Positions 1 through 8,837 of a stretch of DNA of 64,000 bases are shown here, piece after piece. A program made the translations under genes and the position numbers. The notes under the pieces were generated by a model. The model ran no database searches, had not been told where the DNA came from, and was given only the letters and a program-made list of their open reading frames with translations. Origin of the DNA: Lautropia dentalis. GTDB taxonomy: Bacteria; Pseudomonadota; Gammaproteobacteria; Burkholderiales; Burkholderiaceae_E. Numbering within the stretch: the first letter of the stretch is position 1; every line of letters begins with the position of its first letter. The stretch covers positions 1,504,078-1,568,077 of the forward strand of contig NZ_RRUE01000001.1 in NCBI RefSeq assembly GCF_003892345.1, given 5' to 3'.

Positions 1-1
1 T

Positions 2-271
2 GGCTGGAGCGCCGATGCCGACCTGAGCCTGGTACGCAAGCAGAAACGCGTGGCCACCCGCTTTGCCCGGGGCCTCGAAGACCCCACCGCCGGTTATGGC
101 GTGCTGAATGTGGGTGCCACCTGGCAGTTTGCAGCGCAGCAGAGCCTGCGCTTCATGGTGAAGAACGTGGGCGACAAGCGCTATCACGACCACCTGACCG
201 AGGGGCTGGCCGGCATGGAGCCCCCCGCACCGGGCCGCGCCCTGCTGGTGTCGTGGGAGGGACGGTTCTGA
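2..271 (+). CDS. TonB-dependent outer membrane receptor, C-terminal fragment
   Basis: Partial gene entering from the left edge; about 89 residues remain in frame. The residues read as the last beta-strands of a TonB-dependent receptor barrel: a strand with SLRFMVKNVGDKRYHDH (the 'NLFDKxY' type signature near the end of these barrels) and a final strand ending in aromatic Phe (LLVSWEGRF), as expected for BAM-recognised outer membrane proteins. The family imports siderophores, haem, cobalamin or sugars; the substrate cannot be told from this fragment. An inverted repeat and T-run for the opposite strand lie directly downstream. Confidence 0.75.
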   Translation, partial: GWSADADLSLVRKQKRVATRFARGLEDPTAGYGVLNVGATWQFAAQQSLRFMVKNVGDKRYHDHLTEGLAGMEPPAPGRALLVSWEGRF

Positions 272-274
272 TAT

Positions 275-327
275 AAAAAAACCGGCCACCCAGCAGCGCT
301 TCCGTGGGAAGCGCCCTGAATGGCCGG
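275..327 (-). terminator. Terminator of the rpmB-rpmG operon
   Basis: The outer arms ACCGGCCA (281-288) and TGGCCGGT (320-327) pair, with an inner stem GCGCTTCC (295-302)/GGAAGCGC (307-314). Read on the minus strand the stem is followed by a run of seven T (275-281), so it is an intrinsic terminator for rpmG transcription. It may also stop the receptor gene from the other side. Confidence 0.75.
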
Positions 328-382
328 TCTGGCAATCTCGCTGCAGGGTGTCATGCCGCTGGCATGCCAGCCCCGGGCGGGA

Positions 383-538
383 TCACTTGATTTTCGTTTC
401 CTTGTAGATCACGTGCTTGCGGGCAACCGGATCGAACTTCTTGATTTCCATCTTTTCCGGCTGGGTACGCTTGTTCTTGGTGGTGGTGTAGAAATGACCG
501 GTACCGGCGGTCGATTCCAGCTTGATCTTGTCACGCAT
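383..538 (-). CDS. rpmG: 50S ribosomal protein L33
   Basis: A 51-residue protein beginning [20 protein letters not shown] and ending [11 protein letters not shown], which is a full-length bacterial L33 (usual 50-55 residues). It is a basic protein of the large ribosomal subunit near the E site. It has no zinc-binding CxxC pairs, so it is the zinc-independent (C-minus) form. It lies 45 bp downstream of rpmB in the classic rpmB-rpmG order and is followed by an intrinsic terminator. Confidence 0.97.
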   Translation of the reverse strand: MRDKIKLESTAGTGHFYTTTKNKRTQPEKMEIKKFDPVARKHVIYKETKIK

Positions 539-583
539 GTCGGTTCTCCCGTGGGATGATGTCTGGGCGCAGGGGCAGGGCGA

Positions 584-814
584 TCAGGCCTTGCCGGCGT
601 TCATTTCGGCCAGAACGGCCTCGATGCCCACTTTGTCGACCTTGCGCAGGCCGGCAGCCGTCAGGCGCAGGCGCACATAGCGCTGTTCGCTCTCGACCCA
701 CAGGCGACGCTGCTGCAGGTTGGGCAGGAAACGACGCTTGGTCTTGTTGTTTGCGTGGGAAACGTTGTTCCCGACCATTGGGCCCTTGCCCGTGACTTGG
801 CAGACTTTTGCCAT
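584..814 (-). CDS. rpmB: 50S ribosomal protein L28
   Basis: A 76-residue protein starting [20 protein letters not shown], the L28 signature, with [18 protein letters not shown] in the middle. Length matches the family (about 78). The frame is open further upstream, but the conserved N-terminus fixes the start at 814, with an AGGA-type ribosome-binding site before it. L28 binds 23S rRNA in the large subunit. The frame [20 protein letters not shown] is zinc-free like its partner L33. First gene of the operon; a consensus promoter lies about 235 bp upstream. Confidence 0.97.
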   Translation of the reverse strand: MAKVCQVTGKGPMVGNNVSHANNKTKRRFLPNLQQRRLWVESEQRYVRLRLTAAGLRKVDKVGIEAVLAEMNAGKA

Positions 815-1048
815 GATGCTGTTCCTGTCCTGTTGCGACGTGGCCGGCCTTTGCGCTGGAAGAGGGTGCCCGGGTTTGCAGGCAGACATGCCCAGGCCCC
901 TTGAAAGGCCCGCTGGCAATGCCAGCCCGTGCATGCGCTCCTGCTTTTGGCAACCTTCTTCTGGCCTGGCGCCACCAGACCACGTTGGAGTGTCTGTAAA
1001 GGTTGAAAAAGGCTTTTGCCGCAAGGCCAAAGCCCACTAAAGCCGTGC

Positions 1049-1077
1049 ATTATAGCCAGATGTGGCGCATGGAACAA
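1049..1077 (-). promoter_or_regulatory. Sigma-70 promoter of rpmB-rpmG
   Basis: On the minus strand TTGTTC (-35, 1072-1077) and a perfect TATAAT (-10, 1049-1054) are separated by exactly 17 bp. It points at rpmB and leaves a leader of about 230 nt. The 815-1200 stretch otherwise shows no supportable gene. Confidence 0.7.
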
Positions 1078-1200
1078 GTTGCCCTCCTGTCCTGTCCGGT
1101 GCGGGACACAGCTGCTGCTAGTGCTGCCCTGCGCGCGGCTCACCACGCCCGGTGCACCGGGAAGGAATGGCGTGGCACATCGACGCTGCCGGCTCCGGCT

Positions 1201-2307
1201 TCACAGCTCCCCATGCACCGAGAACGAATGGTGCTGCCCTCCGGCCACGATGATGTGATCCAGCACCCGCACATCCACATGGCCCAGGGCCGTCTGGAGC
1301 GTGCGCGTCAGGATCCGGTCGGCCTCGCTGGGGGTGGGGAGACCGGACGGATGGTTGTGCGCCAGGATCACGGCCGCCGCGTTCAGCTCCAGTGCCCGCT
1401 TGACCACCTCGCGCGGGAACACCGGCGTCTGGGCCAGCGTGCCGGCAAACAGCTGGTCGGCACGGATCAGCCGGTGCTGCGCATTCAGGAAGATCACCAC
1501 GAACACTTCCCGGGCCAGCCCCCGCAGCGTGATGCCCAGGTACTCCTTCACGATCTCGGGGCTGTTGATCAGGATGCTGTCCTCCATCTTCTCCACCAGC
1601 ACCCGCCGGGCCAGTTCGACCACCACGGCCAGCGTCGTGGCCCGGGCCGGCCCCAGACCATCCATGCGCATCAGCTGCTCCGGTTCGGTGGTCAGCAGCC
1701 GCGACAGCGAGGTGCCACTGTCGGCCAGCAGCTGCTTGGCCAGCGCCACGGCCGACTGACCCCGGTTGCCCGTTCGCAGCAGAATGGCCAGCAGCTCGGC
1801 GTCCGACAGCGCCGCCGCACCATGCCGCAGCAGCCGCTCGCGTGGGCGCTCCCGTTCCGGCCAGTGGCGCAGCGGACTCGTATCGGTCAGCTGCAGGGGC
1901 TGTGGTGTGGCCGGTACTTCCACGGACCCGGGGCCGATTGCGCGCCGGATGAACGCCAGCGAGGGCTCGGGCAGCCGGTTCGAGCGGGCCCCCGGGCGGA
2001 AGGTGCCACCATTGGGCAGCCGCTCCGGGTTCGGGGCCGGATGCTGCCGGGTGGCGGCATGCTGGGTGGACGCATGCTGGGTGGACGCATGCTGGGTGGA
2101 TGCATGCTGGGTGGCGGCGTGCCGGAGGGAAGCATGCTGGGGCACGGCATGCCGGTGGGCGGCATACCGGGTGCCGCTGGCCGGCAGGACGTCTTCCCGC
2201 ACACCGTGCCACATTCTTCTGCATTCCGGATGGCCCGTCCGCAGGTCGGACACTGTGCCACCCCGGCCTTCGTCCCATACAATCGGGCCAGTTGGCGTGC
2301 CGGCCAT
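1201..2307 (-). CDS. radC: RadC family protein (JAB/MPN domain)
   Basis: The C-terminal ~225 residues match RadC: an N-terminal UPF0758 helix-hairpin-helix part (PRERLLRHGAAALSDAELLA, then DGLGPARA) and a JAB1/MPN-type metalloprotease domain with the zinc-ligand motif AHNHPSGLPTPSEAD. RadC proteins were once linked to DNA repair; their real role is unsettled. The frame runs about 140 residues further upstream than normal RadC (usual length about 225), through a repeat-encoded HASTQ tract, so the true start is doubtful. ATG 2307 is chosen because GGAAAAGG precedes it by about 10 nt and it stays clear of the divergent slpA start. Starts at 2331, 2214 or GTG 1923 are possible. Certain coding begins near 1890. 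Confidence 0.85.
   Translation of the reverse strand: MAGTPTGPIVWDEGRGGTVSDLRTGHPECRRMWHGVREDVLPASGTRYAAHRHAVPQHASLRHAATQHASTQHASTQHASTQHAATRQHPAPNPERLPNGGTFRPGARSNRLPEPSLAFIRRAIGPGSVEVPATPQPLQLTDTSPLRHWPERERPRERLLRHGAAALSDAELLAILLRTGNRGQSAVALAKQLLADSGTSLSRLLTTEPEQLMRMDGLGPARATTLAVVVELARRVLVEKMEDSILINSPEIVKEYLGITLRGLAREVFVVIFLNAQHRLIRADQLFAGTLAQTPVFPREVVKRALELNAAAVILAHNHPSGLPTPSEADRILTRTLQTALGHVDVRVLDHIIVAGGQHHSFSVHGEL
2051..2125. repeat. 15-bp tandem repeat, five copies, in the 5' part of radC
   Basis: Five consecutive 15-mers of the form GTGGACGCATGCTGG: 2051-2065, 2066-2080, 2081-2095 (identical to the previous), 2096-2110 and 2111-2125, with one to four changes in the outer copies. On the minus strand they encode a five-residue unit QHAST/QHAAT. 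Unit length is a multiple of three, so copy-number change would keep the radC frame. Confidence 0.9.
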
Positions 2308-2357
2308 GGTGGCGCTGCCTTTTCCTGTCATCTTCCGGGCACGATGGCCCGCAATCC

Positions 2358-2921
2358 ATGTCTGATTCCGTTTCATCTGGTTTCGTGAATCCATCTTCCG
2401 GTTCATCCAATGCCGCTGGCGCCCCCGTGGACGCATCAGCGGCCGCCCCATCCCCGGTACCGGAGGCTGGCCCGGTCCGGGTCGGTCCGCAGTCGTTTCT
2501 CACGCTGCATTACCGCCTGACCCTGCCGGAATCCGGTACGGATGTGATCAATACCTTCGAAGGTAAGCCAGCAACCTTGCAGCTGGGTATAGGCCAGATG
2601 GCCGAAGCGTTAGAAAGTTGTCTTGTTGGCATGGCCGACGGCGAGCACCGGGTGTTCGATCTGCCCGGTGGCGAGGCGTTCGGCCAGCGCAATCCGGATC
2701 TGATCCAGAAGGTTTCCCACGCGCTGCTCGACCGCGACAGCATGCCCGACGATGTCGGCACCTATCAGCCCGGCGACCTGGTCGAATTCCCCGCGCCCGA
2801 CGGCAGCCGCTTTGCCGGCGTGCTCAAGTCGCAGGACGACACCGGTGCCGTCTTCGATTTCAACCACCCGCTGGCCGGCAAGGCCGTCCGCTTCGAGGTG
2901 AAGCTGCTGGGGGTGCTCTGA
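2358..2921 (+). CDS. slpA: FKBP-type peptidyl-prolyl cis-trans isomerase, SlpA type
   Basis: 187 residues. Residues about 45-187 match short FKBPs of the SlpA/FkpB type: SFLTLHYRLTLPESGTDVINTF, then IGQMAEALESCLVGMADGE, and the inserted chaperone (IF) flap region with VEFPAPDGSRFAGVL, ending FNHPLAGKAVRFEVKLLGVL. These are cytoplasmic proline isomerase/chaperones. The first 45 residues are a Ser/Ala/Pro-rich extension not seen in the usual 150-residue protein; the start ATG 2358 lacks a clear ribosome-binding site. It sits 100 bp ahead of ispH, the conserved slpA-ispH pair. Confidence 0.9.
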   Translation: MSDSVSSGFVNPSSGSSNAAGAPVDASAAAPSPVPEAGPVRVGPQSFLTLHYRLTLPESGTDVINTFEGKPATLQLGIGQMAEALESCLVGMADGEHRVFDLPGGEAFGQRNPDLIQKVSHALLDRDSMPDDVGTYQPGDLVEFPAPDGSRFAGVLKSQDDTGAVFDFNHPLAGKAVRFEVKLLGVL

Positions 2922-3021
2922 ACCCCGCTGTGGCATGAAACTGCCGGGCATCCGTGAAAGGCCCCCGGCCCTGATGTGACCCTGCCGGGTTTGCAGCGAG
3001 CGTTTTCCCGGCAGCCGATGT

Positions 3022-4206
3022 ATGGGAACAATGACCGAAACCGAACTGAACGCAGTCGATCTGCACCGCAAGCCGGCGGGGGCCGGTGCCCTCCAGGGCG
3101 ATGTCGAAGCCCTGCTGAATGCCGAGCTGCCACCGGGTGAAGAGGCGGTACTGCTGGCACAGCCCCGTGGCTTCTGCGCCGGGGTGGACCGCGCCATCAC
3201 CATCGTCGAGCGGGCGCTGGCCCTGCACGGCGCGCCCATCTATGTGCGCCACGAGATCGTCCACAACGACTATGTCGTCTCCAACCTGCGCGAAAAGGGC
3301 GCCGTGTTCGTCGAAGAACTGGACGAGGTACCCGACGGTGCCACCGTGATCTTCTCCGCGCACGGCGTGTCGCGGGCCGTACGCGCCGAGGCGGCCGACC
3401 GTGGCCTGCACGTGTTCGACGCTACCTGCCCGCTGGTGACCAAGGTGCACGTGGAAGTGACCAAGATGCGCAAGGAAGGCCATCACGTCATCATGATCGG
3501 CCATGCCGGTCACCCGGAAGTGCAGGGCACCATGGGTCAGGCCGACGATGGCATCTATCTGGTCGAGACCGAGGCCGATGTCGAACGGCTGCAGGTGCCC
3601 GATGGCGTGACGCTGGCCTACGTCACCCAGACCACCCTGTCCGTGGACGACTGCCGCGCTGTCATCGAGGCGCTGCGCCGGCGCTTTCCCCACATCAACG
3701 AGCCCAAGAAGCAGGACATCTGCTACGCCACCCAGAACCGCCAGGATGCCGTGAAGTTCATGGCGCCGCAGTGTGACCTGGTGCTCATCATTGGCAGCCC
3801 GTCCAGCTCCAACAGCAACCGCCTGCGCGAGGTGGCCGAGCGCCACGGCTGCGAAGCCTATCTGATCGGCAGTGCCGCCGAACTCAAACCCGAATGGGTG
3901 GCCGGCCGCAAGCGTGTGGGTGTGAGCGCCGGTGCCTCCGCCCCCGAAATCCTCGTGGACGAACTGGTGGCCCGCCTGAAGGAACTGGGCGCCAGATCGG
4001 TACGCCCGCTCGAAGGCGTGGAAGAGAACATGGCCTTCCCGCTGCCCAAGGGCCTGTCGCTCAAGAAACAGCAGGCCGAGGCGGCCGGGGCGGCAACGAC
4101 CGGTGCCCCTGCGCCGGCCGCCCAGGCTGGTTCCGTCCCTGCGGCCCAGTCTGCATCAGCCACTGCGGTGCCGCAGACCGCCGGACCGGCTCCATACACG
4201 CTCTGA
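3022..4206 (+). CDS. ispH: 4-hydroxy-3-methylbut-2-enyl diphosphate reductase
   Basis: 394 residues. IspH makes IPP and DMAPP from HMBPP in the last step of the MEP isoprenoid pathway, using a 4Fe-4S cluster. The three cluster cysteines are visible in [21 protein letters not shown] and [11 protein letters not shown], and the substrate-pocket motifs [22 protein letters not shown] and [10 protein letters not shown] are intact. The core is framed by a ~40-residue N-terminal extension and a ~50-residue Ala/Pro-rich C-terminal tail that most homologues (about 315 residues) lack. A second ATG nine bases on (3031) is an equally good start. Confidence 0.96.
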   Translation: MGTMTETELNAVDLHRKPAGAGALQGDVEALLNAELPPGEEAVLLAQPRGFCAGVDRAITIVERALALHGAPIYVRHEIVHNDYVVSNLREKGAVFVEELDEVPDGATVIFSAHGVSRAVRAEAADRGLHVFDATCPLVTKVHVEVTKMRKEGHHVIMIGHAGHPEVQGTMGQADDGIYLVETEADVERLQVPDGVTLAYVTQTTLSVDDCRAVIEALRRRFPHINEPKKQDICYATQNRQDAVKFMAPQCDLVLIIGSPSSSNSNRLREVAERHGCEAYLIGSAAELKPEWVAGRKRVGVSAGASAPEILVDELVARLKELGARSVRPLEGVEENMAFPLPKGLSLKKQQAEAAGAATTGAPAPAAQAGSVPAAQSASATAVPQTAGPAPYTL

Positions 4207-4236
4207 CATGCGCCAACCCGTTCTGGTCCGGTCACC

Positions 4237-4491
4237 ATGAAGCTCACCGTCCTTTCCCGCAGCTACTGCAGCCTCTGCCAGAAAATGCTCGACGCCCTGG
4301 CCCCCTGGCAGGCGCAGTATGGCTTCGAGGTCCAGACCATCGATGTCGATGGCGACGAGGCGCTGGTGGACCGCTACAACGAGCTGGTCCCGGTACTGCT
4401 GGCCGGCGATACCGAGATCTGCCACTGGCATCTGGACGAGGCGAAGCTGCAGGCTTTTCTGGCTTCTATCCATTTTTATTCAGAAAATTAA
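4237..4491 (+). CDS. Glutaredoxin family protein (DUF836-like)
   Basis: 84-residue thioredoxin-fold protein. MKLTVLSRSYCSLCQKMLDAL carries the redox CxxC (CSLC) after the first strand, followed by the beta-strand VQTIDVDGDEALVDRYNE and the cis-Pro segment LVPVLLAGD. This is the compact glutaredoxin-like family typical of proteobacteria. Length is normal. It sits 30 bp after ispH and may be cotranscribed with it. An ACGGCAC/GTGCCGT stem (4504-4524) follows the stop codon and may help end transcription. Confidence 0.85.
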   Translation: MKLTVLSRSYCSLCQKMLDALAPWQAQYGFEVQTIDVDGDEALVDRYNELVPVLLAGDTEICHWHLDEAKLQAFLASIHFYSEN

Positions 4492-4657
4492 AAATAGCGA
4501 AATACGGCACATGTCAGGTGCCGTTTGTCGGAATTGCTACCGTTTTTGAAAATACCGAATGGTGTTTTTCATTGTGATACAACCCTGTCCGCTATACTCC
4601 CGCCTCTCTCGCTCCCTGGTTTTCCATTCCAACATCCTCTTCCACAGGAGTCCTTTC

Positions 4658-5152
4658 ATGGATCGTCGTTCCTTTATCGGCAGCGCCGCTGCTGCCTCGC
4701 TGGCTTCCGTGTCGGTTGCTGCCGTTGCCGCCGAGAAAACCGGCCACAACCACGCTCACATGAACCACAATCAAACCCCCATGAACCACAACCACCACGC
4801 CATGCCCATGCATAGTGGCCTGTACGACGGCGTGCTGGCTGCCGCCGGCAAATGCGTGGTCGACGCCGAAGTGTGCCTGGCCCACTGCATCCGCCAGCTG
4901 TCCGAAGGCGACCAGTCGATGGCCGATTGCGCCAAGGGCGTGAACCAGATGCTGGCCCTGTGCAAGGCCCTGGAAAGCCTGGCTGCCCAGCGCTCGCCGC
5001 TGACCCCGGTGCTGGCCAAGGTGTGCATCGAGGCCTGCAAGCAGTGCGCCGATGCCTGCAAGGAACACGCTCCGCACCACGCCGAGTGCAAGGCCTGCTA
5101 CGAGTCCTGCCTGGCCTGCATCGAAGCCTGCGAAAAAGTGGCCGTCAAGTAA
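4658..5152 (+). CDS. Tat-exported four-helix-bundle copper storage protein (Csp1-like)
   Basis: 164 residues, starting MDRRSFIGSAAAASLASVSV, a Tat-type signal (RR followed by a hydrophobic stretch and an Ala-x-Ala site near residue 25). A His/Met-rich stretch (residues about 28-52) follows, then a cysteine-rich helical domain with 14 Cys in patterns such as CLAHC, CIEACKQCADAC and CKACYESCLACIEAC. This is the layout of Csp1 copper storage proteins, which fill a four-helix bundle with Cu(I) bound by cysteines. The start is fixed by AGGAG at 4646-4650. A TATACT -10-like element (4593-4598) lies upstream in an AT-rich stretch. Gene is monocistronic: no copper transporter or regulator is adjacent. 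Confidence 0.85.
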   Translation: MDRRSFIGSAAAASLASVSVAAVAAEKTGHNHAHMNHNQTPMNHNHHAMPMHSGLYDGVLAAAGKCVVDAEVCLAHCIRQLSEGDQSMADCAKGVNQMLALCKALESLAAQRSPLTPVLAKVCIEACKQCADACKEHAPHHAECKACYESCLACIEACEKVAVK

Positions 5153-5346
5153 TCTGGCACCCGTTGCCCGTTGCGCCCCGGTTGGGGTGGGCGGGCAACG
5201 CCTCCGGCCTGGAGGGGAAACTCCCTTTGGGCACGCATGACGGTGTTGACGGTGCCTTGAAGCCATCGAGGATTCTGTGGCCCGCCACTCGTCCTGCGTA
5301 CCCAGATGGGGGGCGCGAGGGCGAATGAGCCCGTGACACGCGCCAG

Positions 5347-5389
5347 GGGACAGCGCACACCATTCCGTTCGGTGTGCCTGTCCCTTTTT
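5347..5389 (+). terminator. Strong intrinsic terminator
   Basis: GGGACAG-C-GCACACC (5347-5361), a 9-nt loop, then GGTGTGCCTGTCCC (5371-5384) form a 14-bp stem with one bulged C, followed by TTTTT. It ends transcription from the copper-storage gene, about 195 bp past its stop. The rest of 5153-5597 shows another hairpin (CGTTGCCCG with CGGGCAACG) but no supportable gene. Confidence 0.8.
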
Positions 5390-5597
5390 CGTTTCTGGGT
5401 GGGGAATGGCTGCCTGCTTTGCTGCGGGGCGTGTCCGCCTGGCCCACTGAAAGCGGGCTGTGCCGGGATACCGGCACGCGCACGGCGTAGCCTTTCTGCC
5501 AGTGAGGGGGCTGCCTCGTTGCTGGCCTATGGATCTGCTACCGTAGCGCAGCGCGCTTCCGGGCGCCCCAAAGCGCCCAGATCTCAGGAGATCCCCC

Positions 5598-7178
5598 ATG
5601 ACCGCCCAGCCCACCCAGTCTGTCACCTGGAACGATGCAACGGCCCGCACCGTCCTGCGCCAGCTGTTCGATGCTGCCGTCCGGTGCGCCGATCCGGGGG
5701 AGGCGGTCCGCCGCCATCAGCCAGAACGGCCGGTGGGGCGCTGCGTCGTGGTGGGTGCCGGCAAGGCGGCGGCAGCCATGGCGGCTGCGCTGGACGCCGC
5801 CTGGCCCGATGTGGATGTATCGGGTGTGGTCGTTACCCGCTATGGCCATGCAGGTGCAGCGGGTCATGATGCATCGGCCCCACAGCAGGGGGGCGCCACC
5901 GCATCTGCCTGCACGGCAACCTCAGAGCGCCCCGCCGCTTCGGGCAGTGTCGCAGTCGCAGCTACAGGCGGCATCCCGGTGGCTGGGGGACTCGCTGCTG
6001 CCGGCGGTACGGCCGCCCCCAGCCGCATCACCGTGCTCGAAGCCGCACACCCGGTACCGGATGAGGCCAGCGTGCGGGCCTCACGGCGCATCCTGCAGGC
6101 GGTGCAGGGACTGACGCCGGATGATCTCGTGGTGGCGCTGATTTCGGGCGGCGGTTCGTCACTGCTGACCCTGCCGGCTGCCGGCATGACGCTGGCCGAC
6201 AAGCAGGCCGTCAATCGCGCCCTGCTGCACAGCGGCGCCACCATTCATGAAATGAATGTCGTGCGCCGCCAGCTATCTGCCATCAAGGGGGGACGGCTGG
6301 CTCAGGCAGCCATGCCCGCGCGGCTCTGCACACTGATCGTTTCCGACGTGCCGGGTGATGATCCGGCCATCATCGCCTCGGGACCGACCGTGGCTGATCT
6401 TGATGGCTGGCTGGATGTCATCGGTGAAAATCGTTCGGTTTCCGACAGGGAAACAGGTGGTGATACAGACGGGGGCTCGGTTGGGGATGCTGACCAGGCC
6501 AGGCGGCCCGAAATCGCAGGGGCTGCATCTGCCGACCCGCAGGCCCAGGCCCGCGAGATCGTGGCCCGTTACGGCATGCAGCTGCCACCTGCGGCCCTGC
6601 AGGTTCTGGATACGCCGCAGCCACCGGTGCGGCCCCATCCCGATCACACACTGCACATCATCGCCGCGCCGATGATGTCCCTGCAGGCGGCGGCCCGTGC
6701 GGCTCGCGACCTGGGCCTCACCCCGCTCATCCTCGGTGACGCACTGGAAGGCGAGGCCGCCCAGATGGGTACGGTGCTGGCTGGTATCGGCCGTGCCGTG
6801 GCGCTCTACGGTCAGCCGTTGCCGGCGCCAGCCGTGCTGCTGTCGGGCGGCGAGGCCACCGTCACCATCGGCCCGCAGGGTGCGGGCCGGGGTGGCCGCA
6901 ACACCGAATGCCTGCTGGCCATGGCACTGGCCCTGGGGGCACAGCGGGGTGTCTGGGCACTGGCGGCCGACACCGATGGCATCGACGGCACCGAAGATGC
7001 CGCCGGCGCCCTCATCGGCCCCGACACGCTGCAGCGGGCCCGGGCGGCCGGGCTCGATCCACGCCGTTTCCTGCAGGATCACGACAGTTACAGCTTCTTT
7101 GCCGCCCTGAACGATCTGCTGATCACCGGCCCGACCGGCACCAACGTCAACGATTTTCGGGCCATTCTGATCGCGTGA
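5598..7178 (+). CDS. ttuD: Glycerate 2-kinase (MOFRL/TtuD family)
   Basis: 526 residues with an AGGAGA site before ATG 5598. The family phosphorylates glycerate at O-2 using ATP in glyoxylate, tartrate or serine-cycle breakdown. The N-terminal GCKA/DUF4147 domain has RCVVVGAGKAAAAMAAAL, LEAAHPVPDE, ALISGGGSSLLTLPAAG and EMNVVRRQLSAIKGGRLA; the C-terminal MOFRL domain has LLSGGEATVTIGPQGAGRGG and AADTDGIDGTEDAAGA. It is about 100 residues longer than usual (~420) owing to two low-complexity insertions near residues 85-135 and 275-320. No tartronate semialdehyde reductase gene is adjacent. Confidence 0.92.
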   Translation: MTAQPTQSVTWNDATARTVLRQLFDAAVRCADPGEAVRRHQPERPVGRCVVVGAGKAAAAMAAALDAAWPDVDVSGVVVTRYGHAGAAGHDASAPQQGGATASACTATSERPAASGSVAVAATGGIPVAGGLAAAGGTAAPSRITVLEAAHPVPDEASVRASRRILQAVQGLTPDDLVVALISGGGSSLLTLPAAGMTLADKQAVNRALLHSGATIHEMNVVRRQLSAIKGGRLAQAAMPARLCTLIVSDVPGDDPAIIASGPTVADLDGWLDVIGENRSVSDRETGGDTDGGSVGDADQARRPEIAGAASADPQAQAREIVARYGMQLPPAALQVLDTPQPPVRPHPDHTLHIIAAPMMSLQAAARAARDLGLTPLILGDALEGEAAQMGTVLAGIGRAVALYGQPLPAPAVLLSGGEATVTIGPQGAGRGGRNTECLLAMALALGAQRGVWALAADTDGIDGTEDAAGALIGPDTLQRARAAGLDPRRFLQDHDSYSFFAALNDLLITGPTGTNVNDFRAILIA

Positions 7179-7223
7179 CCCATGCTGCCGGTTTATCCGC
7201 AGGGCGGCTGGCCAGCAGAGGGC

Positions 7224-8837
7224 TCACACGGCCTTCTTGCGGTTCAGCAGCGCATTCAGGATGATCGCTCCGAAGGTGGCCGTCCCGATGCCGCCCAGCT
7301 TGAAATCGCCGAACTGCAGCGTGAAGTCGCCGGCACCGAGGATCATCGTCACCGCCGCCACGATCAGGTTGCCGTTCTGGCTGAAGTCCACGCGGTTCTC
7401 CACCCAGAAGCGGGCCCCGGCAATGGTGATCAGCCCGAACACCACGATCGACACTCCACCCAGCACCGCGGTGGGGATGGTGGAAATGGCCGCTCCGAAC
7501 TTCGGTGAAAAGCCCAGGCAGATGGCTGCCAGTGCCGCAATCACGAACACCAGCGTGGAATAGACGCGCGTCACTGCCATCACGCCGATGTTCTCGCCAT
7601 AGGTGGTTACCCCCGTACCGCCGATGCTGCCCGACACGATGGTGGCCACCCCGTCACCGATGAACGCCCGGCCAATCGACGAATCCAGATTGCGCCCCGT
7701 CATGGCCGACACCGCCTTGATGTGTCCGAGGTTCTCGGCCACCAGCACCAGCGCCACCGGTGCGATCAGCAGAATGGCCTCCGTGGAGAAGGCCGGCGCC
7801 GTGAAGCGCGGCAGCCCGATCCACGGTGCCTGCACCACCGGCCCGAAATCGATGGGCGTCCCCAGCCCCAGCACATTGGTCAGCAGCCAGTACAGCACGT
7901 AGGCCGACATCAACCCGACGAGGATCAGCAGCTTCTGGATGGCCCCGCGTGCAAACACCGCCACGCTACCTACACACAGCACCGTGGCCAGCGACATCCA
8001 GCGGTCGAAATCGTTGGCATTGACACCTTTCACCACCACCGGTGCCAGATTCAGGCCGATCACCGCCACCACGGCACCCGTCACCACCGGTGGCATCATC
8101 CGCTCGATCCAGCGCGTGCCCGCCGCATTGACGATCAGCCCGATCAGCACATACAGCACACCGCAGGCGATGATCCCGCCCAGTGCCACCGGCAGGTTGG
8201 CATTGTCCCCACCCCCCGCATAGCCCGTGGCCGCGATCACCACGCTGATGAATGCAAAGCTCGACCCCAGATAGCTGGGCACCCGCCCGCGCACGATGAA
8301 GAAGAAGATCAGCGTGCCCACCCCCGACATCAGGATGGCGATGTTCGGATCGAAGCCCATCAGCAGCGGCGCCAGCACCGTGGCACCGAACATGGCCACC
8401 ACGTGCTGCAGCCCCATGGCCACCATCTGCGGCCACGGCAGCCGTTCGTCCGGGGCAATCACGCCACCCTGGGTCCTGAGCGTCCAGTGAAAGGGGCGGG
8501 ATTCTGAGGGAAGGGACCCGGGAGCCGATGCGCCGGCTGGGGGGCTCTCATGCACAGAGGAAGATGTGCGGGGCGAGGTGCCACCATGGACGGGGGAAGA
8601 AGTGCCGGGTGGGGTGCCCTCATGGCCAAGAGAAGATGTACCGGGTGGGGTGCCCTCATGGCCAAGAGAAGATGTACCGGGTGAGATGCCCCCATGGGCA
8701 GGGGGAGAGGTGCGGGGCAAGCGGCCTTCATGGATGGGGGAAGAGGTACTGTGCGAAGTGCCCTCATGGGAGGAAGGCGCTGGCACGCCGCCGGTGGGTG
8801 TTGCCGGTTCGGACGAAGGGGAGGCTTCAGTGGGCAT
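7224..8837 (-). CDS. NCS2-family nucleobase (uracil/xanthine) permease
   Basis: 537-residue inner membrane protein. From about residue 120 it follows the UraA/RutG branch of nucleobase:cation symporter-2: LPWPQMVAMGLQHVVAMFGA, LGSSFAFISV, the VAENLGHIKAVSAMTGRNLD block in TM8, and TTYGENIGVMAVTRV in TM10, with about 14 hydrophobic segments. The most likely substrate is uracil, because of similarity to UraA/RutG; xanthine is less likely. The first ~115 residues are an unusual Ser/Thr/Pro/Gly/His-rich tail encoded by 36-bp tandem repeats; family members normally begin close to RLPWPQM. The annotated ATG at 8837 is the longest frame; an internal start is possible. Confidence 0.88.
   Translation of the reverse strand: MPTEASPSSEPATPTGGVPAPSSHEGTSHSTSSPIHEGRLPRTSPPAHGGISPGTSSLGHEGTPPGTSSLGHEGTPPGTSSPVHGGTSPRTSSSVHESPPAGASAPGSLPSESRPFHWTLRTQGGVIAPDERLPWPQMVAMGLQHVVAMFGATVLAPLLMGFDPNIAILMSGVGTLIFFFIVRGRVPSYLGSSFAFISVVIAATGYAGGGDNANLPVALGGIIACGVLYVLIGLIVNAAGTRWIERMMPPVVTGAVVAVIGLNLAPVVVKGVNANDFDRWMSLATVLCVGSVAVFARGAIQKLLILVGLMSAYVLYWLLTNVLGLGTPIDFGPVVQAPWIGLPRFTAPAFSTEAILLIAPVALVLVAENLGHIKAVSAMTGRNLDSSIGRAFIGDGVATIVSGSIGGTGVTTYGENIGVMAVTRVYSTLVFVIAALAAICLGFSPKFGAAISTIPTAVLGGVSIVVFGLITIAGARFWVENRVDFSQNGNLIVAAVTMILGAGDFTLQFGDFKLGGIGTATFGAIILNALLNRKKAV
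8544..8795. repeat. 36-bp tandem repeat array, six to seven copies, in the permease N-terminus
   Basis: Consecutive 36-bp units begin at 8544, 8580, 8616, 8652, 8688, 8724 and, partially, 8760. The units at 8616-8651 and 8652-8687 are identical; the others keep the pattern GCCxTCATGG...GAAGA.GT.C.GGG. On the minus strand each encodes a 12-residue unit like HEGTPPGTSSLG. There are no spacers, so this is not CRISPR. Recent unit duplication is indicated by the identical pair. Confidence 0.92.

Noticed and set aside
8544..8795. 36-bp repeats considered as a CRISPR array
   Set aside because: Units are contiguous with no unique spacers, lie in frame in a coding region and have no cas genes nearby.
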